From the NCBI RefSeq assembly GCF_030253575.1, contig NC_080566.1:29981001-30045000 (forward strand): 64,000 nt of DNA. The letters are read 5' to 3'. The notes beneath the pieces were generated by a model. That model was not told the DNA's origin, searched no databases, and was given only the letters and a program-made list of their open reading frames with translations. This DNA comes from Rhododendron vialii. Its lineage: Eukaryota > Streptophyta > Magnoliopsida > Ericales > Ericaceae. The position numbers and the translations under genes were made by a program. This document shows, piece by piece, positions 24,765 through 37,028 of the stretch; the stretch's first letter is position 1; each line of letters begins with the position of its first letter.

Positions 24765-25263
24765 TCTACAACTTTGTGAAGAACAGATTTTCTAATTCCA
24801 ACGTTTACTAGGTCGAAATAGCCCTGCAATCAGACCCTACGAATTTGGAAAAAAATCTGTTGCGAGCCAAACAACTTGTATTTTTTGTATCTACCATCTT
24901 CGATCTCCGAATCATCGTTGAATGCTATTACAATCGAAGAAACATACAAACATCGATCTTATGCCTCCATTGGAGTTCACATGCTACGTTAATTATTACA
25001 ACCATGAAAAATAATCGTGGCACCCAATAAATAACACATGCTACGTTAATTATTACAATCACAAAAAGTAATTGTGGTAAACCAATAAATAATAATAACC
25101 ACGAAAAAATTATCGTAGGATCCAATCACATAAAATCAACAAAAATCATGTGACCATAATAGCTGGGTAAGAACGCTGCAAAACAAGGATTAGCACAGTT
25201 CTACGTTATACCCTCTATAACCTACGGACAACATGACATGTTTAATCCATACGCGTGATTACA

Positions 25264-25280
25264 GCCTGCTTTGATACCAC
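25264..25280 (-). other. Primer binding site of the copia element
   Basis: On the minus strand, directly after the LTR end ...CCCAACA, comes gTGGTATCAAAGCAGGC. It matches the complement of the plant initiator tRNA-Met 3' end (TGGTATCAGAGC) with one mismatch. Confidence 0.85.
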
Positions 25281-25842
25281 TGTTGGGAAAACGAATCCCC
25301 AAGACCCAATAATAACGCGTACAGATTAGACAACAAAAATTGTAAAACCCTATAAAGCGGAATTTAGGTTCTACCTCAACTCCCTGCGGCACGAACGTTG
25401 GTTGAACTTGTTATAGCACGCCTTGCTATAAACCACGAATACTGCTCGACCGTACCTTACGATCTTCTATCGTATTCTCTCCACGTCTAGAACACGAACT
25501 AAGTGTGGACACTTTCATAATCTGTTTGCTCTCTCTAAGCCTGCCTCTATTTACTGAATAGTATAAAAACATCCAACTGACCTAGAGAGCATAACGTGTA
25601 TATATAGGGCTACGATAGGGACCCAAGGAGTAATAAGTCTGGGCTCCCAGTGTAAATAAGAAAACCTAATTCTACCAGGATTATATTTCTTATTTCACTA
25701 ATTATAATTCACCCCACTACAGAATTATAATTGCACTCCCGTCTTTATCTCAATTATATTACAAGCTCCATGATATTAAATACTTATTAATCTCCCCACG
25801 TTAAGATTACAAATACCCGTTGATTAAAATAAATTACTAACA
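25281..25842 (-). repeat. Right copia LTR (5' LTR)
   Basis: Runs from TGTTGGG to CTAACA and is followed by the ACAGC duplication at 25843-25847. It differs from the left copy at scattered sites. Confidence 0.9.
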
Positions 25843-26271
25843 ACAGCCTCATCCAGCACTGCCATGGAGTGTTGGGCTCTTCGAGACGGTTTGCAACTTG
25901 CATGGGAGCGGAATTTGCAAGGCATTTGTGTGGAAACTGATTCTATGACCTTGGCACAACTCATTAGCAAGAAAGAGATGGGTAGCCATGAGTTAAGTAA
26001 TATTTTATCTGATTGCAGGGTGTTGCTAGATCACCTTAAAGCGAAGGTGCATCATGTATACCAGGAGGCCAATCGAAGTACGGATGCCATTGCAAAAACA
26101 AATTTTATTAATATTTGTAATAGCCTTATTGTTATTCAGTCGATTCCGAATTGTATTAATCAGGTTATCCTTGATGATGTACGGGGAGTTAAGCTCCCTA
26201 GAACTATGTTTTATTTTTTGTTCTATCTATGCCAGTTAAATCAAAAAAGAAGAAGAAGTAGTGTCCTGTGA
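25843..26271 (+). pseudogene. Downstream half of the RNase H-like sequence
   Basis: It continues the frame of 17110-17256: STAMECWALRDGLQLAWERN, then ICVETDSMTLAQLI, in which the Asp of VETDS is a catalytic acid of the RNase H fold, then VHHVYQEANRSTDAIAK, where the usual VxREAN and Asp are nearly kept. The rest, to the stop at 26271, is unrelated. It could be the RNase H tail of an old LINE or a relic of a plant RNase H-like gene. The copia insertion made it non-functional if it was not so already. Confidence 0.75.
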
Positions 26272-26625
26272 TTTTTAATTTACCACGAGATCATCAACAT
26301 AATAATAGAAAATAGAAGTTATGAATGTGTCCAAGGTCCCAACAAATTAATATAACTAGTTATGGATGGATGCCTTCTCTTGTTGTCTTACAGCCTTTAT
26401 GGCAGCGGTATGCGCGAGGCCGATATAGGATTAAGCCGGATATTGAAATTTGGGAGGATTGTATTTCCGATGTTTGTGTTTCTTTCGTACCGGATACGAT
26501 ATGATTAGATATTCATATCCCCTTGGAGGGGATAAATTTTAGACACTCCGGATGGAGCGTTTGCTGATCGGATTAGTTTCGGGTGGATATGGTATGGGTG
26601 AAGATATAATAAAATGGCATGACAC
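26272..26625. other. Short stretch with no recognised feature
   Basis: I see no gene or repeat here. It lies between the RNase H relic and a Tourist-like element. Confidence 0.5.
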
Positions 26626-26628
26626 TTA

Positions 26629-27120
26629 CAGCCCCTTTGGATGGATGGGTGAGAAAAGAAAATAAAGGGGTGTGTTCTCTTTTTTTAGTGAGAAAAGAAA
26701 AGAAAGGGGTGTGGTTTCTCACTATCCCATCCAAATAACAGTGAGAAATCAAATTCTTACAGGCGACTGGTAGAGTTCCGGCGACTCTCCAACGAGCTGA
26801 AATTCTCTCCCTCTCATCTCCGGCAAACTTGGTACTCTCTCTCTTTCTTCTCCGACGATGCACAGCCACTCATCCGACTATCTGACGAGGGGGTGGACCA
26901 CACGCTCCCCTTTCTCACGAAATCTCGCCACTTTTGGCGAGAAACGGAACTGGGCTTCTCTCGAAATCTCGCCACTTTTGGCGAGAAATGGAACTGGGCT
27001 TGGGAGGGGTTCTACTCTCCCTCCGTCTCTCACCCTCTCTCGCCTTCTTCCCCTTCCAAACGAGGGAGAGATTGAGTTCTCTCCCCGTTTATTTTCTTTT
27101 CTCGCGTACCAAATGAGCTG
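26629..27120. mobile_element. Tourist-like (PIF/Harbinger) non-autonomous element
   Basis: The left end is CAGCCCCTTTGGATGGATGG with GAGAAAAGAAAATAA inside it. The right end, read inward, is CAGCTCATTTGGTACGCGAG followed by AAAAGAAAATAA. It is flanked by TTA on both sides (26626-26628 and 27121-27123). At 26923-27000 a unit of about 43 bp with gaaatctcgccacttttggc is tandemly duplicated. No transposase. The open frames inside come from this GA/CT-rich sequence. Confidence 0.75.
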
Positions 27121-27123
27121 TTA

Positions 27124-27597
27124 AATTCATTTCACATATTTACCCCTTGTCGTCTCCCTTTGGTCTGCCAAGTGTAAAACTCATCTCCCCTCCTGGCAAA
27201 CGCCGCAAACCCATTTACTTGCTTTCTCTCTTCTCCCTCAGTTCCAATAGAGCATTAGCTTCCTTCAATCTCCCTTTCATTTCTTCTCTCACTACGAACT
27301 ACATACTTATCTAGTCATCTCAATGTAAATCGAATCCACTATTGTATGCTTGTTACACCGCTTGGAAAAATGGTCTAAGCCCACATCCAGATTGTGCCAT
27401 GTCACACTGTGTGAAAAAGAAACGATGAGTTCTACCAATGAATACCATTTTTTGGGATTGCCACCATCAATCCACAATCAAAACAAAGATATCGAACTCC
27501 AGGGACAATTATCAATTTTTTCTGATTATAAATTTTGAGTAGTACTTTAAGAACAATGTGAAAAATGAAAGAAATAGCTAGGTTTGTAGTGATTGGC

Positions 27598-27629
<32 letters not shown>
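27124..27629. other. Intergenic stretch ending in a GA microsatellite
   Basis: No gene is seen. It ends in (GA)n at 27600-27629, directly beside the LINE target site. Confidence 0.5.
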
Positions 27630-27634
<5 letters not shown>

Positions 27635-27672
27635 ATGCGATTTTTTTTTATCCTCAAAAAGGCCGAAAAGGC

Positions 27673-30600
27673 CTACAAAGGTTCTTCATTACAAAGGATG
27701 GAAAACAACGACAACGGAGGGAAAATAAACCAATTACATGGAAGAATATTTTTCTTTGCTAAGGCTGCAATCTCGTGGGCCGTCTTGTTTTCTCCTCTGT
27801 GAACCCATCTGAATCTAATATCCCCTTTTTTGGCAAAATGTCGGATGTCCAAGACTTCAGAACTCACCTCCCATGAAGGGACCAGCTCGGAGACACTGAG
27901 AAGAATTGCTTGTTTGTTATCAGCTTTCACGTCAACTCCTCTGATTCCCAAACTGATCACCATTGCGCAAGCTGCTCTGATTGCTCGAAGTTCACCACTA
28001 AGCGTGGAGCATGCTACTGTCGTGCGAGTTAAACCATCGAGAATTTTTCCTTTCCAGTCTCTAATTACCACTGCTAATTTACTTTCCCCTCCTCCTTTGG
28101 GAATGGCAACATCACAATTTCCTTAAAGTGACCTCTGTCCGGAGCCCTCCAAGTGGAGATATCCTCTTGGGTTAATGGGGTGTCCGTGTGGACATTTGGA
28201 ATCTCTAAAATAAATGTAGTTTCCATATGAGCATGATTAATTGCCGCCAAAGTGTCCCTGGGATCAATTCTGATGTTACGAAATACAAAATTGTTTCTCA
28301 TTTTCCAGATATACCAGGCAATGAGGGCCACAAAACCCATAAACTCTGTAGCTTCAGAGAAAGTCATTTTGTCCACCATATCAGCTGCCCATTTGAGGAC
28401 CGAAGCATTACCACCCAAATCTCCATACACCTTAATACTGCAAGCAAACCAAACTGCTTGTGCCCAACTACACTAGAAAAGCATATGCTCCACAGTTTCT
28501 ATTTCTGATCCACAGATGGGGCAAGTGCTAGATTGAGCACATTTCCTTCTATAAAGATTCTCACAAGTAGCAAGACTGTTCTTACATGCCCTTCACCAAA
28601 AGCTCTTAATTTTCCCTTGCATTTTCATCTTCCACAAAACTTTCCACAGTACCTCCTTTGGTTTAAAGGAGGATTCAGCTTTCTCATTCCTTAGGTTCAG
28701 ATTTGACTGCATAGCCACCTGGTAACCTGATTTAACCGAGCAAACTCCTTTTTTATCGTAGTGCCAAACCAGCTGATCCTGTCTATCCACCAAAGGCAAT
28801 GGGATTTTTAGGATAGCCTCCACCACCTCAAAAGGGACCTCTCTAACAAGTTTCTGTCGATTCCAAGTCCCATTCCTCTTATCTACAACATCTACTACCA
28901 GCATAATGTCACTCCCCTGTGGTTGATGGATTGGAATTCTGAAATTTGGGAGTGTGGGAATAAAAGGATCATTCCAAAAGTCAGTATCCTTACCATTTTG
29001 AATTTGTCACCTCAATCCTTTTGTGAGAAGATTTCTGCCATGTAAGAGACTGGACCAAGCCTAAGATGCATGACTGCCTCTGGAAGCCTGAAGAAATGTG
29101 GAGTTAGGGAAGTAGAAACCTTTCAAGAATCTCCCCCAATAGGAATGAGGGTTCATCAAGAGTCTCTAGCCTTGCCTTGCCAACATTGCTTCATTAAAAC
29201 ATCTGTAGTTTTTGAATCCCATTCCTCCTTGAGACTTGGTAGTAGTTAGACTATCCCATGAATTCCAGCATATACCTCTATCTTCAGGGTTTTCTTTCCA
29301 CCAAAAGTTACGAGTAATGGAATCCAGTTTATCACATAACTTCTTGGGGAGGAGGAAGCATGCCATCGCATAGGTAGGAATGCCCTGAACTTGGGATTTA
29401 ATGAGAGTTTCCTTTCCAGCCACAGAGATTAAGTTGGTCTTCCATCCTTGCATTTTTCTAAAAGCTCTTTCTACTAAAAAAGTGTATGCTTCTACTTTGG
29501 ATCTACCCTAAAAGAATGGTAGACCCAGATACATAGAATCACCTTTCATGGGGCTCATATTTAGAAAGTCACAACAAAGTTGTTTATCTATGGCACACAT
29601 GTTAGAAGAAAAGAAAACACCAGACTTTTCATAATTAACAAGTTGGCCAGAAGCATCTCCGTACTTTTTAAGAATATCCAATACAGTACGACATTCATTC
29701 AATTTAGCTTTGAGAAATAGTATAGCATCATCAACAAACAAAATATGGGAAAGGGTGGGGCAGTTCCTATTAATGCGCATACCTGACAATTGAATATTGT
29801 TGATCTCCACTTGAATAAGCTTGGATAAGATATCCTTGACCAGAAGGAACAAGTAGGGGGAGAGGGGGTCCCTCTGTCTAAGGCCCCGTTGAGGAGATAC
29901 ATTAGCTCTTGCTTCCCTATTTGCTTTGATCACAAACTGAACAGAGGATACACATGCCATAGTCCATTTAATCCGGTCCATAGCAAACCCCATTTTTTCC
30001 ATTAGAGCTTTAAAGAAATCCCATTCCACTCGGTCATAGGCTTTGTTGAAATCCAATTTTATTGCCATGAAACCTTTCTTCCCTTTCTTCTTGCGATGAA
30101 GGAAATGAAAAGCTTCATGGGCAATAATGATGTTGTCTTGGATAAGCCTCCCCAGAACAAAGGCAGATTGGTTTAGGGATATCAAAAGTTTTAAAATCCC
30201 TTTGAGACGATTAGCCAGAACCTCTGTTATAATCTTGAGACAAAAATTGCATAAGCTGATTAGTCTGAGCTAGGAAAGAGTCTCTAGCGATTGAACCTTT
30301 GGTATTAAGACCATATTGGTTACGTTTAGCTCTTCAAACAAGAAACCATCACTAAAAAACCTCTTCACTGCCTCACTCACATCCTTTCCCATCGTATCCT
30401 AAAATTTTTGAAAAAATAATCCAGGGAAGCCATCAGGACCTGGAGTTTTCATGGCACCAAGTTGAAAGACAGCTACCTTGATCTCTTCATCAGAAACCAT
30501 CCGAGTCAGCTTATTTTTCATCTCATCTGTGACACACCTATCCACCTTTTGAAGGACTTCCTCATAATCTCTGGAACCCATACATGTGAACAACTTGGAG

Positions 30601-31796
30601 AAATACTAGAACAAGTGTTCATTAATGTCATGATCCTCTGAGAGCCAAACCCCTTCACTATTTTTGAGCTTAGTCAGTTGATTTCGTTGACGCCTTTGGA
30701 TAATAGTAGCATGAAAGAAAGTTGTATTCTTGTCTCCATACATAATCCAATTTAATCTCGATCTTTGGTGCTGATACATCTCTTCCCTTAACAAAGTCAA
30801 TTCCAACTCCTCTCTGATTTGGTTTTCCTTTTGAAAATTCTCAGCAGAATAGGGTTTTTCTAAGATCTCTCCCAACTGCAACTTGAGACTTCTGATCTTC
30901 TCCAGGTTGTTTCCAAAAGTTCTCTTGCTTCAAGGTTTGAGCATCTCCTTACAGTGATTGAGTTTCTCCACTAAGGCAACTTGAGGGGAACCTCTTTGAT
31001 TGGTATTCCAAGAGCGTGCAATAACGTCACCACACTCCTCACTAGTACACCACATCGATTCAAACTTAAAACTATATGGGACTCTCTTTAGAGGTAAACA
31101 ACAATTGAGAATGAGGGGGCAGTGATGAGATCCCACAAGAATATCATGGAAAACCTGAGCAAGAAGGAACAAATTCCTCCACTCCACATTAGCTACGGTC
31201 CTGTCCAATGTTTCCCTAATATTGCTATCACCCCCTTGTTTGTTTGTCCAAGTGTAAGCAGGCCCTTTGAACTCAAGATTCATTAAATCACAGTCAAACA
31301 ACAGTTCCTGGAATTTTTCCAATCTAGTACTGTTACATGGCAGACCTCCTTGTTTTTCCTAAATGGACCCCACGTCATTGAAATCCCCAAAGCACAACCA
31401 GGGATACGGATTACCCTGGTGAATAGTCTTAAACAAATCCCAGAATTCTACTCGGTGTTGCCAATTATGAGGAGCATACACAAAGGAACACAACCAATTG
31501 GAAGATATCGAAGGCCATGAAACTACACAATGTAATAGATTTTTGGAGCTATACCTCATATCTATCGTAACTTCATCTTTCCACCATAGAGCAAGACCAC
31601 CAAACACACCAACAGGATCCACATAGAAACCATTCAAGAAATGGAGCCTTCTCCTTATTCCTTCTAAAGTATCTCTCTTATTTTTCGTCTCCATGAGAAA
31701 TACCACTAGGGGACGATGGGTTGTACATAACCCTCGTAAGATCTGGAATGTCAGGGGTCGCCCCATCCCCTGAACATTCCAGCTGAGAATTACCAT
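27673..31796 (-). pseudogene. LINE ORF2: AP endonuclease, reverse transcriptase, zf-RVT, RNase H; broken
   Basis: Opens with MVILSWNVQGMGRPLTFQIL, the AP endonuclease start. LMETKN supplies the catalytic Glu and CFGDFNDVG the late Asp motif. RT follows with GPDGFPGLFFQKF, NQSAFVLGRLIQDNIIIAHE, KLDFNKAYDRVEWDF (first Asp) and SHILFVDDAILF (FVDD near 29730, the catalytic pair). Then come the linker (SVAGKETLIKSQVQGIPTYA), zf-RVT (WHYDKKGVCSVKSGYQVA; CPICGSEIETVEHMLF) and RNase H (ELRAIRAACAM, VDVKADNKQA). Stops interrupt the frame at about 31359, 30930, 30606, 30399 and 29508, and a one-base loss near 28125 shifts the frame before RNase H. Nearly all lesions are point changes, so the copy is old but structurally whole. 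Confidence 0.92.
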
Positions 31797-33430
31797 TGAC
31801 CCTGTGGCTGTTTAAGGCCAGCCATCGGAGCCCGTGTTAGGATAATAGACAATTCAAAATCACCATCAGAAGGGATTTCTTTCACAGAAACATCACAATG
31901 CATTCGTTTATCAGAGTAATCAAGAGACTGTGAGACATTTACCTCCACCAGCTCTGTGTCGGCATTGCTAAGGGGAATCCCCACCTTTCTCCGCCCATTG
32001 TGTTTTGGATTCTTGACCACTTTATTCTTGCCTGCCCCTCTAAAAACCTTCCTACCTGAAGAAGAAGAAGAAGAATTTTGACTCAGAGATAGAGAAGCTG
32101 CTTCATCCCCATCTACCCTGTCAGACGAGCTGCCATCCCACTCAATCGCAAGATTTTGCTTTTTAGAGCTAATCTTAGAATCGAGATCCCCTGGATGTTT
32201 ACGCTTGAGGCATAGAATATGATTAAAGATTTGGGAGAGGCCCACATCCTCAGGTTTGGACTTGGGGGCTTGTCCCCAGGGCTTCTAACTGGGCTGTGAG
32301 TGCGCGATCCATCAACTACTGAGTCCGTCAAGCTTTTTGGGCTGTCAGGTTCCTCAACAAAATAAAGATGGTCCACATCCTTGGGCCTGTTATTAGAGGA
32401 TAGGGTACTCGGATCCTCAGCCCGCTCCCCAAACAGAAAGGGATTTCTCGAAATAAGAATATTCTCCAAAGGCGTCGTCAATGTGAAACCGGCTGGCTTT
32501 GTTTGCATTCCACCCGTGCTCGCCCCCTCTGTTGACATCTGTCTAACCCAAAATCAGCTTTGAATTCACCCAAAATGTTTTCCCCATGAACATCCGTACG
32601 TACCAATTGTCCTTTTTGTTCCCCCATGTGTTTCTCAAGCTGCGAGTTGCACGCGCAGCCCGCTGCAACTTTATTCCGATCCAAGTTGCCCCTGCTATCT
32701 GGATAAACCAGATCAATAGGCTTTCTATCACCATACTGAATAGTATCCATCCACGAGATCTCTGCTCTAAGATCTTTGAAAGGCCAGTTGATATCTCAAG
32801 CCCCACCTTTATCCCCACAATCATTGACATTATGTCCTACCCTTCCACAACAGTAGCAATAGTCCGACAGACGCTTATATTTGAATTTAACCCAAGCATC
32901 CTCGTCGTCATGACGCTTGAGAAAGAAGCCCTTTTTAGGGGCTTGGTAATATCGATCCAAACTCTAACTCGAATAAATCTCATGGGCTTACCTCTTCCAT
33001 CCGGGTCTTCGACTGTGATAACCTCCCCCAAAGTTTCCGCAATCTTCATCCCACTACGAGCGTTCAAAAAACCTAGAGGGAGGCCCCGAATCTGAACCCA
33101 GAAAGGGCTTAAACTGAAATCCAACTCTTTAAGGGTTTTTTGGCCATCCCATTTACAAAGGATCATGAGGCACCCCATAATGGACCAGGGGCCTAAGCTC
33201 ATGATCTTGGTAACATCGTCTTCCGCTTTGAAACCAAAGGCGTAGAGATTGTCACCCCAAGCTGCTATTGTAACCTCCTCCGAGGTTCGCCACGCCTTAG
33301 CGATAACATTTGCCACCCCTTTCTTATTAAGGCTTTTGGGAGATAGGAACTTGCCCACCAGAGTAAACTTAGATTTAAGAGAGGAATCATCGAAGCTTGG
33401 ATCTAGTTCGATGGTCTCTGGTTCTGTCAT
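31790..33430 (-). pseudogene. LINE ORF1 (gag-like, DUF4283 and CCHC knuckle), frameshifted
   Basis: Starts MTEPETIELDPSFDDSSLKS and shows the plant LINE gag fold: KAWRTSEEVTIAAWGDNLYA, then FWVQIRGLPLGFLNARSGMK and RFIRVRVWIDITKPLK. Near 32935-32940, after KPLK, one base is missing. The next block, HDDEDAWVKFKYKRLSDY and the zinc knuckle CYCCGRVGHNVNDC, is therefore in another frame. The C-terminal part is hydrophilic with a Ser-rich stretch (SLSQNSSSSSSGRK). The stop at 31790-31792 overlaps the ORF2 start in ATGGTAA, which suggests that ORF2 was translated by reinitiation. The alternative upstream Met at 33526 gives an added hydrophobic, GA-tract-derived leader, so the Met at 33430 is preferred. 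Confidence 0.85.
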
Positions 33431-34079
33431 CCTCACCAAGGAAACGAGGCCGACCAGGAAGGAGAGAGAGAAGAGAGAAAGAAAAGAAAAAAAAAGGGGA
33501 GCGAGGAAAGAAAGGATAGAAGGCAAGGTCCAGAAAAGGGGAAAAGAAAAAACAAGAAGGCGGAGGGAGACAGAGGAGAGAGAAGAGGAGATGGAGGGGG
33601 TTTCAATGGTAAAGAAATAGAGTAGGATATGAAGGAGAGAAGAAGAGCGAAGGAAAAGTAAGGATAAGCCCTATGTGATATTCCCCATTTTAGAGAGAGA
33701 AACTCTCATTGTAGAGAGAGAAGTTATCTATTTCTTGTAATGCGATTTTGAGTGACTGTTTCTATGAATATGTGATCTAAAAGACATAAAAGAGAGAAGA
33801 GGACAACAAAGGGGGAGAAGTGTGTTAAGATGAAATGATCAAAAAGGGAACATCATAGAAAGTGTCGTGGCATTAGCACCATCCTACATATATAGTGAGA
33901 ATATGTTGAAGAAAATATATGCAATAGAAATTTTCTGATAGAATAATAAATCTAAATAATATTCATCGATCAAATTTACAGAATCAAATAAATAGAGAAA
34001 GGAATAGAATAACATGTGGGGTAGTCGAGGCACGTAATAGCGCTCTCCTAATGAACAATATACCCCCTCTTGCACAGGG

Positions 34080-34146
34080 TTACATGGTACTCCTTCCCTA
34101 AGATACATCTACCTACATGGTACTCCTTCCCTAAGATACATTTACC
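34080..34146. repeat. 33-bp tandem duplication
   Basis: Two adjacent copies of tacatggtactccttcccta plus agatacatytacc differ at a single base. Confidence 0.85.
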
Positions 34147-34448
34147 TTCAAGTTTCCTTCTGTGCCGTGAAGCAAACTCACGAACCGTGTAGTTTCCCGA
34201 CATTCGAAAGCCAAATAAAAAGTAATAACTAATATATGTGATGAATTATGAACAAACTAGTGTTTACCCGTGCCTACGACACTACGCACCCCAGTTGGAA
34301 TTGCCCGTCAAACATGGGTAAAGACACCATCATATCACGAAGAAACTGAAATGTAAAGAAATGCCTTGGAATGGCGACGGGGACGAAAGTCCAGTACTTG
34401 GCGGGGGGACGAAAGTCTAGTTCTTGGCGGGGGGAGCGACTTTGTTGG

Positions 34449-34449
<1 letters not shown>

Positions 34450-34495
<46 letters not shown>
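34450..34495. repeat. (TG)n(GA)n microsatellite
   Basis: A gtgtgtgt run passes directly into gagagaga. Open frames across it are repeat artefacts. Confidence 0.95.
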
Positions 34496-34498
<3 letters not shown>

Positions 34499-36639
34499 GA
34501 AATGGCACAGAAATGTTTTGGAATGTGCAAATTGGTGGCTGTTAGGGCAAAAATTATTTGATGGCAGCTTTGTAATATATGTAAAAAACATGGGCACTTT
34601 AATTTCTTGGGGAGAATGCATTATCAGCCCTTAGATCAAATGAATCTCAGCCATCGGATCAACTTGTATTTGTGTTTGTGTGATCCCACACCCTTGTGTT
34701 TTATTAGGTAGATATTCGATCGAACAAACAGCAATCATAGTATGAAAGTTATTTCCTTTTGGAACAGTAAAAGTTGTTTTTGATTATCAATTAGCCGAAT
34801 AAAAAGGTATGAGATATAGAGGCAATACTATACCAACTACTCTGATATCTTGGAGAATAATTAGGGGATTATCAAGCATAGGGTTTTTTCTGCCGTTAGT
34901 ATGCAACACATGCTACTAATAATTAGGAGTAAAATAAGGAGACCACCTCAAAGGTGTTTTCTCTCCTTTATCTCCAATAACTGCGTATATTACCTCTTTT
35001 ATAAATAAACCCACATAATTAATATTAATATTAAAGTAAAATATTAAATTAAACCAACAGATTAGGCTTCATTTAAGGAATTTATAAAAGTAGGAGAACA
35101 GAGTCCGAACCAGAATAGAGTCACTGTCATTGCCGAACCAGAACAGAAAAAGGCAAATGAACACAAATCGCGTGAATGAGTGGCGATCGATTTCGAAGCA
35201 GGAGCCTCTGTTTGGCGTGAAACTCCTCGATTCTCTGAACGGTATTCTTCCACAAGGCGATGTAGTGGTGGTGGTTCGTGGTTTTAGCTATTTTAATAAT
35301 AAATACTTAAACCAACATAATAATAAATATTAAAACAATAATGAACGGAGTGTTAGTATTTATGTGTTTTTACGCAGAAGTCTACGTGTATTTTTGTTTG
35401 CGTAACAGTAGAATGCGATAACCAATGGTTTTGTGGTACCAACGCTAGGTAAACCCTCGACGGACTTTAGGGCTTGGTTCAAATATCAATCGGTAGCTAA
35501 AGGTTGTGAAGAAAAGAAAAAAAACAAATATCAATCAATCCCAGGAGATACGTAATTTGTCTATTTACATGTATAGCGTTTACTCAACTTGGGGCCCTAT
35601 ATTGTCGAAACAATAGAGGGCCTGGCGGTCGCCTCTTAGGTCTTGTCTTAGGGTTGGGTCTGTGGATAGTCCCTAATAATTTTTCTCTTCAATTATTACC
35701 ATTATTTTTCAATCTCTCTCTCTCCACTTGTATACCAAAAAACCTCCCTCAAAACTCAAATCGAACAAAATCGTCGTCAAGTTCGAATGTAAAGCTCGAG
35801 TTAGCCATAACATGGCTCGTGTAAATGCTTGGCTTCTTATAAAAGCACATTAGTTCCGGAATTGAGCTCGAGTCTTAAAATATTGATTGAGCTCGAGTTT
35901 AAACATTTCGTATCAATTCGGCTCAGTGAATTCTAATCAATCTGAGCTCGAAAATTCTAAACCTCGTCTTGTTTGCATGACTATACAATCCGAAAATTAA
36001 AGAGTCCAAGAGACTGAGCCCATGGTGGGTTGCCATTATATATAACCGATTTTGAGAGCGATTTGTCCTAACTTTATTACTAAGTTATGTGTTCAAAAAT
36101 GCTACTTTTTCCTAGCATATTTTATTAGTAAGAAAAATAATTTTAGAATTCCAAAAGTGCTTGTTGTTCTTTCGTGTTTTTAGTATCGAATCTTGTTAGA
36201 TTATTTGTTCATCTCGCTAGGAGGTTTTTTAAAAATGTAAAAAATCTTAATCAATTGAAAAAGTTGAAAAACATATAAGTTGTGATAATTATTGACTTTG
36301 AGAATGCCTAACTTCTTCGTGTTAACTTTTTATTTTTACGATCTCTCACAGACAAAGAAATAAGTTGAAAAAATTTAGGCGTCCTAACATATTTCATACA
36401 AATGATAAAAAAAAAAACATATTTCATACAAAATAAAAAGAAAAAACATACTCCCTTTTCATCCATTGACAAATTTAGGGGTCCTTAGCTAATCGTCAAC
36501 TAGACATACTCCACTTTTATCCATTGACATTTCATATTTGTTATTTTCACGTGAAAAGAGAGTGTCAACGGATACAAGAGAGTGATAAATTCATCGTTAA
36601 TGCTTTGACTACGGATCAAGTGGGTATATACGTCATAAT

Positions 36640-37025
36640 CGCCATGTGAGGCCCACTACGAATTCTGTACAAATTATCCAATCTGTTGATAAATTTTATA
36701 TTTTGTTTCAAGTGCTCCAGTAAAAAATCAGATCAACTGAATATATGTAAGTACTTGATCCAATCTTTTAAAAAATGAGCTCGATTTCCAACATGACTAT
36801 ATATGCGGTATGTACCCGGTACCGTCATTTGAAAAAAAAAAAATTGACCTAATTGTCCCTTGTACCCGACCCAAAAAGGCCAACCCAAAAAATACGTCCA
36901 CTAGAATCTACTCGTTGCTTCCCCTCCAAAGCAGCCGCCGATCCGCATCTAACGCAAACCCTAAACCCTGCCCTCAAATCTTTTCTATAAATCCTCGTCG
37001 ATATGCTTATTCCCTAAACCCTAGC

Positions 37026-37028
<3 letters not shown>
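36640..37028 (+). promoter_or_regulatory. Likely promoter of the snoRNA cluster
   Basis: Upstream of the first U14 copy there is a Site II-type motif (gcccac at 36651, which reads TGGGCC on the other strand). Two telo-box motifs follow, aaaccctaaaccc at 36956-36968 and aaaccctag at 37016-37024, with a TATA-like tataaat at 36986-36992 between them. Telo-boxes plus Site II motifs are typical of plant genes for ribosome production, snoRNA gene clusters included (established knowledge). This arrangement, about 230 bp before the first snoRNA, supports a dedicated polymerase II promoter. The exact start is not known. Confidence 0.55.

Larger units (their letters stand above)
17257..25842 (-). mobile_element. 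Ty1/copia LTR retrotransposon with two nested insertions
   Basis: Two LTRs of about 560 bp (17257-17817 and 25281-25842) share the start TGTTGGGAAAACGAATCCCC and the end ATAAATTACTAACA. The whole is flanked by the 5-bp target duplication ACAGC (17252-17256 and 25843-25847). The primer site next to the right LTR and the purine tract next to the left LTR show that it reads on the minus strand. In coding order it has a leader (with a foreign solo LTR at 23922-24764), gag remnants, protease, integrase (with a hAT-type insertion at 20562-21429), a shortened reverse transcriptase and RNase H: the order of Ty1/copia. Stops, frameshifts, a large gap in the RT core and diverged LTRs mean it cannot move by itself. 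Confidence 0.92.
27645..33734 (-). mobile_element. L1-type LINE retrotransposon, full length but dead
   Basis: A 6.09-kb non-LTR element on the minus strand, flanked by a perfect 15-bp target duplication TTGTAATGCGATTTT (27630-27644 and 33735-33749). Its 3' end is at the left, where a T run on the plus strand at 27641-27649 represents a short poly(A). From 5' to 3' it has a leader of about 300 bp, ORF1 (DUF4283-like plus zinc knuckle), ORF2 with AP endonuclease, reverse transcriptase, zf-RVT and RNase H. The target duplication shows a complete insertion, but several stops and at least two frameshifts make it inactive. Confidence 0.95.
33750..36639. other. Intergenic stretch, no gene recognised
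   Basis: It holds a 33-bp tandem duplication (34080-34146) and a (TG)n(GA)n microsatellite (34450-34495). The open frame at 35130-35333 has no family resemblance. The rest is AT-rich with no repeat boundary that I can define. Confidence 0.5.

Noticed and set aside
35130..35333. 67-codon frame in the gap before the snoRNA promoter
   Set aside because: No family resemblance, no plausible splice partners and no coding bias.
36956..37024. Telomere-like aaaccctaaaccc
   Set aside because: Only one and a half units, with another copy nearby, in promoter context: these are telo-box motifs, not interstitial telomere DNA.
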